Part shown: positions 18,371-26,905 of the stretch, in pieces
Layout of the letters: every line of letters begins with the position of its first letter
How positions within the stretch are numbered: position 1 is the stretch's first letter
Source of the DNA: Nitrospirota bacterium
GTDB lineage: Bacteria; Nitrospirota; Thermodesulfovibrionia; UBA6902
Length of the DNA stretch: 64,000 nucleotides
Direction: 5' to 3'
NCBI GenBank assembly: GCA_016214845.1
Contig: JACRMS010000032.1
Location: forward strand, 131,781-195,780
Program-made: the position numbers and the translations under genes
The notes under the pieces: generated by a model
Seen by the model: the letters and a program-made list of their open reading frames with translations, nothing else
Databases searched by the model: none
Told to the model about the DNA's origin: nothing

Positions 18371-18516
18371 AGGATAAAAGGAACAGCAACTTGTCCCATT
18401 CCAATTATCTGTTGGTAGGCAGGATGCATTGAGATTTCTGTAATGGATGACAAATGAGCAGTCTCAGATTCCCATTCAAGTTTCAATATCTGAAACCGTA
18501 CAAAAGAATCTTTCAA
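18370..18516 (-). pseudogene. N-terminal fragment of a short conserved protein
   Basis: From TTG 18516 (GGAGGA upstream) the frame reads MKDSFVRFQILKLEWESETA and HPAYQQIIGMGQVAVPFIL. This is the start of a small conserved family found often in bacterial accessory regions, which normally continues with a HWFW-type block. Here that block is lost, and after PFIL the sequence jumps into the ATPase tail out of frame. It reads as a deletion junction. Confidence 0.55.
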
Positions 18517-18556
18517 TTCCTCCCCCCGGATTTACAGAAATACTTCAATCAGATAT

Positions 18557-18868
18557 TCACTCTTGCGACGAGCCTTCGAGCTTCTTTACCCTTGCTGAAA
18601 GGGCGGTCAGCTTCTTTTCGAGCTTTTCAACTTCCTCTCTCGTCGGTATATTCATCTTCTCAAGGGTTTTGTTGACGAGCTCAGTCAAACTTTTTGATAA
18701 GGTCTCCCCGCTCTTCCCTGCCTTGTCTGACCATTCTTTTACAAGTTTTGATCCCTGCGATTCGCTGAGCTCTCCCTTTTTGACCAACTCGTCGATCAAC
18801 TCTTTCACCTTTTCAGGAACGCCCAATCCTGCCATCAAAGCCTTGTGCAAAACTTCATTAATAGTCAT
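18557..18868 (-). CDS. Phasin-like coiled-coil protein
   Basis: A 103-aa helical, charged protein. The N-terminal part (MTINEVLHKALMAGLGVPEK) and the C-terminal coiled coil (EEVEKLEKKLTALSARVKKL) match the phasin / polyhydroxyalkanoate granule-associated family of short proteins. No PHA synthase is in view, so granule binding is inference; a general coiled-coil scaffold is possible. GGAGGAGGG lies before ATG 18868. Confidence 0.65.
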   Translation of the reverse strand: MTINEVLHKALMAGLGVPEKVKELIDELVKKGELSESQGSKLVKEWSDKAGKSGETLSKSLTELVNKTLEKMNIPTREEVEKLEKKLTALSARVKKLEGSSQE

Positions 18869-18889
18869 TTGCCCTCCTCCTTTTTATTG

Positions 18890-18960
18890 GTAGATAGTAG
18901 TCAGTAGTAAGTAGAAAGGGGCATCTTCCCCATAGCTACTAACTACTATCTACTAACTAC
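18890..18960. repeat. TAGTTAGTAG-type inverted micro-repeat at the alaS 3' end
   Basis: Left arm TAGATAGTAGTCAGTAGTAA and right arm CTACTAACTACTATCTACTA are near reverse complements. The right arm overlaps the end of alaS and encodes its last residues VVSR and the stop. Confidence 0.75.
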
Positions 18961-21576
18961 CGTTTTCTTAATTATCTCAACCACCGCTCCAACTGCCTTA
19001 TCAATTGCCTCTACGTCTTTTGTTCCGCCCTGCGCCATGTCGGCCCTGCCGCCGCCCTTTCCGCCGGTGACTGCTTTTAAAATTTCACCTGCGTTAAAAC
19101 GCGGGGTCAGGTCCTTCGTGACCGCTGAAACGTAAAAAGCCTGCCCGTCAAGCGCGGAGGCAAGCAGGATTATGCCTGAACCGATCTTGTTCTTTAAACC
19201 ATCGGCGAGGTCGCGTAAACCTTTCATATCAAACCCGTCGATCCTGTGAGAGAGCACCTTTATATTGTCTATTGAAACTGCTCTTTCAAGAATACCTTCT
19301 ACTTTGCCCTTGACTGATTTCTGCTTGAATTTATCAAGCTCCTTTTCATTCTGTTTTAAGTCACTGATGATCTTCTCCACTCTTTCCGAGACCTTCTGTT
19401 CAGGGACTTTGAGCAGGGCAGCGGCCTTTCTTAATTCTTTTTCTCTGATCTTGTAAAACTCAATTGACTGCAAACCCGTCACAGCCTCTATCCTGCGGAT
19501 TCCCGCCGCAACGCTTCCCTCGGAGATTATCTTGAAGGGGCCTATCTCTCCCGTAGAGTCACAGTGAGTGCCTCCGCAAAGCTCCGCGGAAAAATCCCCA
19601 GCCTTAATGACCCTCACGGTCTCGCCGTATTTTTCGCCGAAGAGCGCGGTGACGCCTTTTGAGATAGCGTCATCGAGGGTTGTAGTTGATTTTTCGACTG
19701 TCAGATTTTCGAGTATCTTTTCATTTATGATCTCCTCCACCTCTTCGCGCTCTCTTTCTTCCATCGCGTAAAAATGGGTGAAGTCGAACCTGAGCCTGTC
19801 CGGCGCAACGAGCGAGCCGGCCTGTTTGATATGGTCTCCGAGGACTGCCCTGAGTGCGGATTGAAGGAGATGCGTTGCGGTGTGGTTGCGCATGATGGCC
19901 CTTCTTCTGTCTGCATCAACTGCCGCTGAGACCGTCATTCCCTTTCTGATAATTCCCTTTCTTACTACCGTATTATGAATAAGTATATCACTGAATTTTT
20001 TTGTGTCCAGCACGTCAATCTTCAGTCCGTCTGCTTTTATAATTCCCTTATCACCGACCTGCCCTCCCGATTCCCCGTAGAACGGGGTCTTGTCCAGGAT
20101 GATCTCAGCCTCTTCACCTTCACGCGCCTCATCCGAAAGCGCGCCGTTTTTTATGATAGCGGTGACAACGCTGTCTGACCTCAATGTCTCGTAACCGAGG
20201 AATTGTGTAGGGCCCGACTGTTTTTTGATCTCGCGGTAGACGCCCGTTACTTCTTCTTCTCCGACCCATGAAGCGCGCGCGCGCGTCTTCTGGACCTCCA
20301 TTTCATCATTAAAAGCCTTCAGGTCTATTCTGAGTTTGTTGTCCTCAGCGATGTCCTGAGCGAGGTCTATGGGGAATCCGAATGTGTCGTATAACTTAAA
20401 AAGCTCCGCGCCGGGTATCGTGTCTTTGCCGGATGACTTGAGGTCACCCATCAGCTTGTTCAATATATCCATGCCGGAAGAAAGTGTGTGCGCAAACCTC
20501 TCCTCTTCCAGCTTCAGGATCTTTTTGCTCCGCTCGGTGTTCTCAAGGATTTCAGGATAAGGCCCTGACATGGTCTCAAAGACCGTATCCAGTAAATTGC
20601 AGAGGAACGGTTCCTGAATGCCAAGCATAAAGCCGTGCCTCGCCGCCCTCCTGATTATCCTCCTCAGCACATATCCCCTGCCTTCGTTTGAGGGGAACAG
20701 GCCTTCTGAAATAACAAAGGCCGCTGACCGGATATGGTCCGCGATCACCCGCATTGAAACATTGGTCACAGGGTCGATGCCGTACTTTTTCCCGGAAATT
20801 TTTTCAACGGTTTTAATAATAGGCATAAAGAGGTCACTGTCAAAATTATTGTGCTTGCCCTGAAGCACTGCCGATAACCTTTCCAGGCCCATCCCGGTAT
20901 CAATGCTCGGCCTGGGCAGCGGGGTCAATTTCCCGGATGAATCCCTGTTGTACTGCATGAAGACCAGGTTCCATATCTCAAGATACCTGTCGCAGTCGCA
21001 TCCGACCGTGCAGGTGGATTTACCGCAGCCCATCTCAGGCCCCTGGTCGATCAATATCTCAGAGCACGGCCCGCACGGCCCGGTGTCCCCCATCTGCCAG
21101 AAGTTGTCCTTTTCGCCAAGCCTGTAGATCATCTTTGCCGGAATGCCCACATGGTCCTTCCAGATCTCAGCAGCTTCATCGTCTTTTTCATAGACGGTAA
21201 TGTAGAGTTTGTCCGCAGGCAGCTTGAACCTCTCAGTCAATAATTCCCACGCCCACGCTGCCGCCTCTTTCTTGAAATAATCACCGAAGGAAAAATTTCC
21301 AAGCATCTCAAAGAACGTATGATGCCGCGCGGTCCTTCCGACATTCTCAAGGTCATTGTGCTTGCCGCCTGCGCGGAGACATTTCTGCACAGTCACCGCC
21401 CTCTTGTACGGCCTGCTCTCTTCACCAAGGAATACGGACTTGAACTGCACCATTCCCGCGTTGGTAAAAAGCAGTGTCGGATCATCCTTCGGCAAAAGAG
21501 GAGAACTCGAAACTATCTCGTGCCCCTTTTCCTTGAAGAAATCCAAAAACAGTTGTCTTATCTTTTTGCTTTCCAT
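18946..21576 (-). CDS. alaS: Alanine-tRNA ligase
   Basis: An 876-aa cytoplasmic enzyme charging tRNA-Ala. The class II catalytic domain starts MESKKIRQLFLDFFKEKGHE with motif 1/2 (LFTNAGMVQFK), then GRTARHHTFFEMLGNFSFGD. The editing domain holds the HTATHLLQSALR and CGGTHCDSTGEIG metal-binding motifs, and the C-Ala domain ends with GGKGGGRADMAQGG. Length is normal. The last four codons and the stop are read from a TAGTTAGTAG micro-repeat that overlaps the gene end. Confidence 0.97.
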   Translation of the reverse strand: MESKKIRQLFLDFFKEKGHEIVSSSPLLPKDDPTLLFTNAGMVQFKSVFLGEESRPYKRAVTVQKCLRAGGKHNDLENVGRTARHHTFFEMLGNFSFGDYFKKEAAAWAWELLTERFKLPADKLYITVYEKDDEAAEIWKDHVGIPAKMIYRLGEKDNFWQMGDTGPCGPCSEILIDQGPEMGCGKSTCTVGCDCDRYLEIWNLVFMQYNRDSSGKLTPLPRPSIDTGMGLERLSAVLQGKHNNFDSDLFMPIIKTVEKISGKKYGIDPVTNVSMRVIADHIRSAAFVISEGLFPSNEGRGYVLRRIIRRAARHGFMLGIQEPFLCNLLDTVFETMSGPYPEILENTERSKKILKLEEERFAHTLSSGMDILNKLMGDLKSSGKDTIPGAELFKLYDTFGFPIDLAQDIAEDNKLRIDLKAFNDEMEVQKTRARASWVGEEEVTGVYREIKKQSGPTQFLGYETLRSDSVVTAIIKNGALSDEAREGEEAEIILDKTPFYGESGGQVGDKGIIKADGLKIDVLDTKKFSDILIHNTVVRKGIIRKGMTVSAAVDADRRRAIMRNHTATHLLQSALRAVLGDHIKQAGSLVAPDRLRFDFTHFYAMEEREREEVEEIINEKILENLTVEKSTTTLDDAISKGVTALFGEKYGETVRVIKAGDFSAELCGGTHCDSTGEIGPFKIISEGSVAAGIRRIEAVTGLQSIEFYKIREKELRKAAALLKVPEQKVSERVEKIISDLKQNEKELDKFKQKSVKGKVEGILERAVSIDNIKVLSHRIDGFDMKGLRDLADGLKNKIGSGIILLASALDGQAFYVSAVTKDLTPRFNAGEILKAVTGGKGGGRADMAQGGTKDVEAIDKAVGAVVEIIKKTVVSR

Positions 21577-21619
21577 AATTATTGATGCCGTTATTTGTAA
21601 AGCTTCATAACACTAATCC

Positions 21620-21705
21620 GTCATGCCCGAAGTTCTTAATCGGGCATCCAGAAAAATCAAGACTGGATTCCGGCTTAAGGACTGCTGGAATGACAGACAA
21701 ACAGA
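21620..21705. repeat. Repeat family D (GTCATGCCCG / GGAATGAC)
   Basis: Begins CCGTCATGCCCGAAGTTC and ends CTGGAATGACAG with an internal CGGGCATCCAG hairpin arm. Related copies are at 37689, 40612 and 48941. Confidence 0.65.
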
Positions 21706-21838
21706 GTTTATGGATAAAATAAATTCTGTCGTTAAGAAACTTCGTTATATGATACTGTATTATATCAATTAATGTATAGATTTCGAGGCGCTTCTTCCCC
21801 TCAGGTTTAAGGGAAATTTTAAAGGTCAGCGAAAACCC

Positions 21839-23371
21839 ATGATACTCATCCACCCCCCGGTTGCAAAACCCTGTGAACCTCCTGCCGGACTGGCAAAGCT
21901 TTCAGGCGCGCTAAAGCTGAATAACGTTAAGCATGAAGTTCTTGATGCTAATCTTGAAACCCTACTTTACGTGATCGAACGCTCGCAATCGCAGACTTTT
22001 AATTCGCATGACAAATGGACGGCGCGCGCACTGCGCAATCTTGATAAGAATCATGCCTCAATGAAAGATTGGCGGATCTATCATTCCATCGACCGTTACA
22101 AACGCGCTGTGATTGATTTGAACCGCGCTATTGAGATGTCCGTTGATAACGGTTTCACTCTCAGTCTTGCGGACCTTCATCATCAGGAACTTTCTCCCCT
22201 AAGAAGCAATGACCTCATCAGAGCTGCTGAGCGCCCTGAGCAAAATCCATTTTATCCGTATTTCAAAGAACGACTTCTGGAGCTTGTCCAGAAAAGAAGT
22301 TCCACAGTAGTCGGCTTTTCCCTGAATTATCTAAGCCAGGCGCTCTGCACTTTTGCGATGGCTGGTTTTTTAAGAAAAGAATTTCCCGGCATTACCATCA
22401 TCCTCGGTGGAGGGCTTGTGACCTCATGGAGGAGAAATCCGAATTGGGAAAATCCGTTCAGAGGATTGGTGGACCACCTCGTTGCCGGGCCGGGGGAAAA
22501 TCAGTTGCTTTCAATTTTGGGTATCAATAATGTTCAGGAAGAAAATTTCACGCCGGATTATGGTTCCCTGCCTTTAAACGATTACCTGTCTCCGGGTTTT
22601 ATTTTACCGTACAGCGCCTCAAGCGGATGCTACTGGAACAAATGTTCCTTCTGTCCTGAAAGGGCGGAGGACAATCCGTACATTCCTTTGCCGGTTGAAA
22701 GAGTGACGAATGAACTCAATGCGCTGATTGCGAAGACAAACCCTGTCATGGTCCACCTGCTGGATAATTCCGTGAGCGAGAAACTTTTAAAAAGACTCGC
22801 AGGTAATCCGTTAAATGTTCCATGGTACGGCTTCGCGCGGATCAGTGAACTTTTGACGAACATTGATTTTTGCATGGCTTTAAAAAAATCCGGTTGCGTG
22901 ATGCTCAAGCTCGGACTCGAATCAGGCGACCAGCGAGTGCTTGACCGGATGCAGAAGGGAATTAATATTGAGACGGCCTCCCTCGCTTTAAAGACGCTGA
23001 GACGGGCGGGGATCGCCGCTTACGTCTATCTCCTCTTCGGCACCCCGGCAGAGACATTGGATGAGGCGCGAAAGACACTTGAGTTTGTCGTCGGTCATAA
23101 GGACGAGATAAGTTTTCTGAACCTCGCGGTGTTCAATATGCCAGTCTGCGGGCCTGAAGCGGGAAAATTTGAGACCGGCAGTTTTTACGAAGGTGACCTT
23201 TCCCTCTACACGGACTTTTCACATCCAAATGGCTGGGACAGAAAGAACGTGAGGCGGTTCCTTGATAACGAGTTCAAAAAGAACAAAGCGGTTTCAGAAA
23301 TACTGAAAAACGACCCTCCGGTATTTACCTCCAATCACGCCCCTTTTTTCGCGATGAACCATCGTTCATAA
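21839..23371 (+). CDS. Cobalamin-type radical SAM protein
   Basis: A 510-aa protein. N-terminal MILIHPPVAKPCEPPAGLAK and a Rossmann-like stretch ending ITIILGGGLVTSW resemble a B12-binding domain. The radical SAM centre follows as SSGCYWNKCSFCPE, a CX4CX2C spacing rather than the usual CX3CX2C. The core continues with CVMLKLGLESGDQRVLDRMQ and AYVYLLFGTPAETLDEA. Substrate unknown. It is unlinked to the second radical SAM gene at 24044, which is on the other strand. Confidence 0.8.
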   Translation: MILIHPPVAKPCEPPAGLAKLSGALKLNNVKHEVLDANLETLLYVIERSQSQTFNSHDKWTARALRNLDKNHASMKDWRIYHSIDRYKRAVIDLNRAIEMSVDNGFTLSLADLHHQELSPLRSNDLIRAAERPEQNPFYPYFKERLLELVQKRSSTVVGFSLNYLSQALCTFAMAGFLRKEFPGITIILGGGLVTSWRRNPNWENPFRGLVDHLVAGPGENQLLSILGINNVQEENFTPDYGSLPLNDYLSPGFILPYSASSGCYWNKCSFCPERAEDNPYIPLPVERVTNELNALIAKTNPVMVHLLDNSVSEKLLKRLAGNPLNVPWYGFARISELLTNIDFCMALKKSGCVMLKLGLESGDQRVLDRMQKGINIETASLALKTLRRAGIAAYVYLLFGTPAETLDEARKTLEFVVGHKDEISFLNLAVFNMPVCGPEAGKFETGSFYEGDLSLYTDFSHPNGWDRKNVRRFLDNEFKKNKAVSEILKNDPPVFTSNHAPFFAMNHRS

Positions 23372-23384
23372 TTTCTTCAAATGT

Positions 23385-23420
23385 TTTATTTATTCTTTAG
23401 TCAAAGAACATAAATAAAAT
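23385..23420. terminator. AT-rich near-perfect palindrome, possible terminator
   Basis: Arms TTTTATTTATTCTTT and AAAGAACATAAATAAAA leave a 4-base loop. It lies between the radical SAM gene and the next gene. The stem is AT-rich, so it could be a weak terminator or a binding site. Confidence 0.4.
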
Positions 23421-23443
23421 CTTAAAAGCAAAAAGGAGGACAC

Positions 23444-23890
23444 ATGAAAAGAACAGGACTTGTTGCACTATTTGCCGGGATCGTCTCTCTTGGATTCAGC
23501 GCAGCCCCTGCCGTAAGCAACGCAGGAGTAAATGTTAACATCGGATTCTATCCTCCGCCATTTGTAATCCCCGCGCCTCCGCCAATGTTCATGCCGCCCG
23601 CGCCGCCTGCTGTAGTAGTGATACCGGGAACGGAAGTATATTACTCCCCGAATGTCGAGGAGGACATCTACTTTTACCGCGGCAACTGGTACCGCCCCTA
23701 TGCCGGACGCTGGTACAGGGCGAGAGGATACAACGGACCGTGGGTGTATTTAGTCCCGGGACGAGTGCCCCGTATGCTTGTATCCATGCCCCCGGACTAC
23801 TATGCGCCGCCGCGTTATTATTCACCTTACAGACACGATAACAGGCGCAGGGAATGGAGGAGACATTATGATGATGACAGGGACGATTAG
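23444..23890 (+). CDS. Exported proline/tyrosine-rich protein
   Basis: A 148-aa protein with a signal peptide (MKRTGLVALFAGIVSLGFSA, cleavage near SNAG). A proline-rich stretch (FYPPPFVIPAPPPMFMPP) precedes a WYRPYAGRWYRARGYNGPWV aromatic core and a highly charged tail rich in Arg, Asp and His. Similar small exported proteins are common in Nitrospira- and Geobacter-like genomes, with no known function. GGAGGACAC precedes ATG 23444. Confidence 0.75.
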   Translation: MKRTGLVALFAGIVSLGFSAAPAVSNAGVNVNIGFYPPPFVIPAPPPMFMPPAPPAVVVIPGTEVYYSPNVEEDIYFYRGNWYRPYAGRWYRARGYNGPWVYLVPGRVPRMLVSMPPDYYAPPRYYSPYRHDNRRREWRRHYDDDRDD

Positions 23891-24043
23891 TCCACATCAT
23901 TCATGGTGAACTCTGTTCAATGGTTACTGAAATGAAAGGCTGCGGAAGAATCTTCTATACGACACCTTTAAAAAGCAGAGAGCAAAGAGCGGAGGGCGTA
24001 AAGTTAAAAGCATGAATACTATTTGCTCTTCTGGAGCAGGCTT

Positions 24044-25558
24044 TCATTTCGAATTGTACATATATCGAATCTGCATGTACTGCAAGAGCATATTAAGCAC
24101 CACAAGCGCAAGCTTGGGTTTTCTGGAAAGCGCGGCCCTCACCTTACTCCACATTGCGGCCTCTTCCGGGCCCATGCGTTTGAGATCAGACATAAGTCTC
24201 ATGGTGTCTATCTCCACTGAACGCCCCCTGAGTTGAACGAGCATCCCGGATTCTTTTGTCGAATTGGGGACCGCGGCTTTTTCAATGAAGCGCATCAACC
24301 TCTCTGTGAACGCGCCCGGCTCATAGAGCCTTGCGCAGAGTTCATTGATCCCGCTGAGCAGTTGCTCACGTTTCATCCCATGAGGAATAATATTTGTGTC
24401 CCAGGGCGCCATAGTCGCAATGCCAGCCTCTCCCGGAAGTATCCTGCCGTCAGCAGCCAGCCTTTCATACAGCGGTGTCCCCGCAGGCGCAACAAGAGCG
24501 CCAAGACTAAATATAGGAATCGGGACTGATTGGGCAAATTCATATTGCCTGGCAAATATATCCGGATCGTCCGAGTCAAATCCGACAATCATGCCTGCCA
24601 TGACCCCTATCCCGCTGTTTAAGAAGCGCTCAATCTGTACTGTCAGGTTGTTCCTGAGATTCTGGTTCTTGCCGGATTGCCTGAGGCTGTCCTCGTTCGG
24701 TGTTTCAATGCCGATGAAGACATAGATCATACCTGCTTCAGCGCACATGCGCAGTAATTCTTCGTCCGCTGCGGAATCAATCGAAACCTGTGTTACGAAA
24801 CTCACCGACCCATCCTTCTGCCGCAAATTCCAGTTGCGCAATTCCCTCAGCAGTTCCTTTGCATGTTGCCGGTTGGCAGTGAAGTTATCATCCGCAAAGA
24901 AGACCATGCGGTATCCATATTTATAAAGGTCATCAAGCTCGCTTAAGATTTGCTGAATGGGTTTGTGCCTCTGTGTACGGCCGACATACTGAATGGTATC
25001 GCAGAACTCGCACTGAAATGGACATCCGCGCGACGTCTGGACTATTCCAAGCAGGGCCCGGTCATTTGGATAGAGGTCCCATCTGGGCATAACAGGGGAA
25101 GAGAACTTGGACCTTTGCCCGGTGTATTCTTTCTTCCAGTTGCCGGACCGCAGATCGGCAAACAGCGTGACAGACACTTCCTCTGTTTCACCTTTCACAA
25201 GAATGTCGCAATGCGGCCGGACCACTTCAGGAGAAAGAGAAGCAAATGGCCCCCCAATGATGACGATCTTTCCGCGCCTCCTGAATTCCTTCGCGATTGC
25301 CGCCATACGCCCCCACTGATTGACCTTTCCTGTTATCCCCACGAAGTCAGCGGATATATCAAAATCCACGGGAGAAATATTTTCGTCAACGAGGGTCACA
25401 TTAAAATCAGAAGGCGCCATTCCAGCGATCGTGACCACGGCAAGGTCTGCCACAAGCGCAGCGGGGCTGTAACCGCCTGCCATCAGCGCCTCAACACTAT
25501 AATAAGTGGGAAATGTCGAAGCAGGATTGATCAGATAAAGAGACGGTTTATTTGTCAC
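24044..25558 (-). CDS. B12-binding radical SAM protein, HpnP-like architecture
   Basis: A 504-aa protein. A B12-binding-type domain (residues about 1-130, ending VIIGGPFASLSPEVVR) is followed by the radical SAM centre SRGCPFQCEFCDTIQYVGR (CX3CX2C) and by AGMIYVFIGIETPNEDSLRQ. A C-terminal region with FSLGALVAPAGTPLYERLAA matches the DUF4070 type seen after HpnJ/HpnP-like enzymes. A methylase or other C-C bond enzyme is likely; the substrate is not given by neighbours. Confidence 0.82.
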   Translation of the reverse strand: MTNKPSLYLINPASTFPTYYSVEALMAGGYSPAALVADLAVVTIAGMAPSDFNVTLVDENISPVDFDISADFVGITGKVNQWGRMAAIAKEFRRRGKIVIIGGPFASLSPEVVRPHCDILVKGETEEVSVTLFADLRSGNWKKEYTGQRSKFSSPVMPRWDLYPNDRALLGIVQTSRGCPFQCEFCDTIQYVGRTQRHKPIQQILSELDDLYKYGYRMVFFADDNFTANRQHAKELLRELRNWNLRQKDGSVSFVTQVSIDSAADEELLRMCAEAGMIYVFIGIETPNEDSLRQSGKNQNLRNNLTVQIERFLNSGIGVMAGMIVGFDSDDPDIFARQYEFAQSVPIPIFSLGALVAPAGTPLYERLAADGRILPGEAGIATMAPWDTNIIPHGMKREQLLSGINELCARLYEPGAFTERLMRFIEKAAVPNSTKESGMLVQLRGRSVEIDTMRLMSDLKRMGPEEAAMWSKVRAALSRKPKLALVVLNMLLQYMQIRYMYNSK

Positions 25559-25676
25559 AGTTAAATTGCTCGACGTGGTATTGTGCCTGGATTTATTTTT
25601 TCGTACTTGAAAAAAAGATTACCACAACACTTTGGACATATGCAAACCGGTTTTAATTTTGATACGGACAATAAAG

Positions 25677-26768
25677 CTACTTTTTCTCAAACAGCTTCTT
25701 GTATTCCCCGTAGCCTTCCTTGTCCAAATCTTCTTTGGGGATAAAGCGGAGCGCTGCGGAATTCAGGCAATAGCGAAGTCCGGTCGGTTTCGGCCCGTCG
25801 TCAAAGACATGCCCCAGGTGTGAATCGCCGTGGCTGCTCTTCACTTCTGTCCTCCGCATGAAGAAGCCCCTGTCCTCGCGCTCAACAACATTGCGGGGCT
25901 CAAGAGGCCTTGTAAAGCTCGGCCAGCCTGTGCCTGAATCGAACTTGTCAGCGGAGCTGAAGAGCGGCTCGCCGCTGACAACATCAACATATATTCCTTC
26001 GTGATGATTGTCCCAGTACTCATTATCGAAGGCCCGTTCAGTGCCTCCTTCCTGCGTGACATTATATTGAAGCGGGGTCAGCTTTTTCTTCAGCTCTTCC
26101 TTAGGCGGCTTCGTGAATCTCTTTGTTCCTGCGGGCTTGGCACTGTCACCCCATAACTTTTGAATAAATGCCTCCCTGCCCGATCCGGTCTTGTAGAGAT
26201 TGTAGCTTGTTGAATTTTTTACGTAGTATTTTTGGTGGTAGTCTTCAGCCGGGTAAAATTCTGAGGCGGGAACAATTTCGGTTACAATGGGTTTTGAGAA
26301 TTTTCCCGATTTTCCCAGCGCTTCTTTTGAGGCAAGCGCGAGACGCCTCTGTTCTTCATTATGGTAAAAGATCGCAGTCCTGTATTGCGTCCCGCTGTCG
26401 GCAAACTGCCGGTTGAGTGTAGTCGGGTCTATGCTCTGCCAGAAGATGTCAAGCAGTTCCTCATAGCCTGTCAGGGCCGGATTATACAGGATCTCTACTG
26501 CCTCGGCATGTCCGGTCGTGCCTGAGCTGACCTCTTCATAAGTGGGGGCCTTCGTATGTCCTCCGGTGTAACCGACCCTTGTGGAGACGACCCCGTTGAG
26601 TTTATCGTAAGGCGGCTGCATGCACCAGAAACACCCTCCTGCAAAGGTGGCCCTTTCAAGTCCTGCGGAAGGGGTCTGCGCGCCTTCCTTTTCTTTATTC
26701 CCGATGATAGCCATAGTTATCACTCCTGTTAATATTATAAGTGAAAAAACAATGAGAGCTTTTTTCAT
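25677..26768 (-). CDS. msrAB: Exported MsrA-MsrB fusion, methionine sulfoxide reductase
   Basis: A 363-aa fusion repairing S- and R-methionine sulfoxide. An N-terminal hydrophobic signal ([20 protein letters not shown]) suggests export or anchoring. MsrA follows with catalytic Cys46 in GGCFWC and [15 protein letters not shown]. MsrB follows with [23 protein letters not shown] and catalytic Cys in [12 protein letters not shown]. The order A then B and the single protein are known from envelope forms. Periplasmic repair of oxidised proteins is the likely job. Confidence 0.93.
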   Translation of the reverse strand: MKKALIVFSLIILTGVITMAIIGNKEKEGAQTPSAGLERATFAGGCFWCMQPPYDKLNGVVSTRVGYTGGHTKAPTYEEVSSGTTGHAEAVEILYNPALTGYEELLDIFWQSIDPTTLNRQFADSGTQYRTAIFYHNEEQRRLALASKEALGKSGKFSKPIVTEIVPASEFYPAEDYHQKYYVKNSTSYNLYKTGSGREAFIQKLWGDSAKPAGTKRFTKPPKEELKKKLTPLQYNVTQEGGTERAFDNEYWDNHHEGIYVDVVSGEPLFSSADKFDSGTGWPSFTRPLEPRNVVEREDRGFFMRRTEVKSSHGDSHLGHVFDDGPKPTGLRYCLNSAALRFIPKEDLDKEGYGEYKKLFEKK

Positions 26769-26839
26769 ATCTTCATTTTACACCCCATCCTTGAAGAAAT
26801 TGTGAAGCAGCTTCTGAATTCGGGGCAAGTATGACGGAT

Positions 26840-26887
26840 TTTTCTGTCTTCTGTCTTCTGTCACCTGTCTTCTGTATTCTGCCTGCA
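26840..26887. repeat. TCTGTCTTCTG micro-repeat
   Basis: A short run of TCTGTCTTCTG-type units lies before the protease-TPR gene. Related runs form the signal-peptide region of three genes at 58196, 60712 and 62697. Confidence 0.6.
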
Positions 26888-26893
26888 TACTGT

Positions 26894-26899
26894 TATAAT
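26894..26899 (+). promoter_or_regulatory. -10 element giving a possibly leaderless mRNA
   Basis: A perfect TATAAT ends 6 bases before ATG 26906. If used, transcription would begin at or next to the A of the start codon. No good -35 or ribosome site is visible. The Sua5 gene has the same geometry. Confidence 0.4.
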
Positions 26900-26905
26900 C
26901 TCTGG

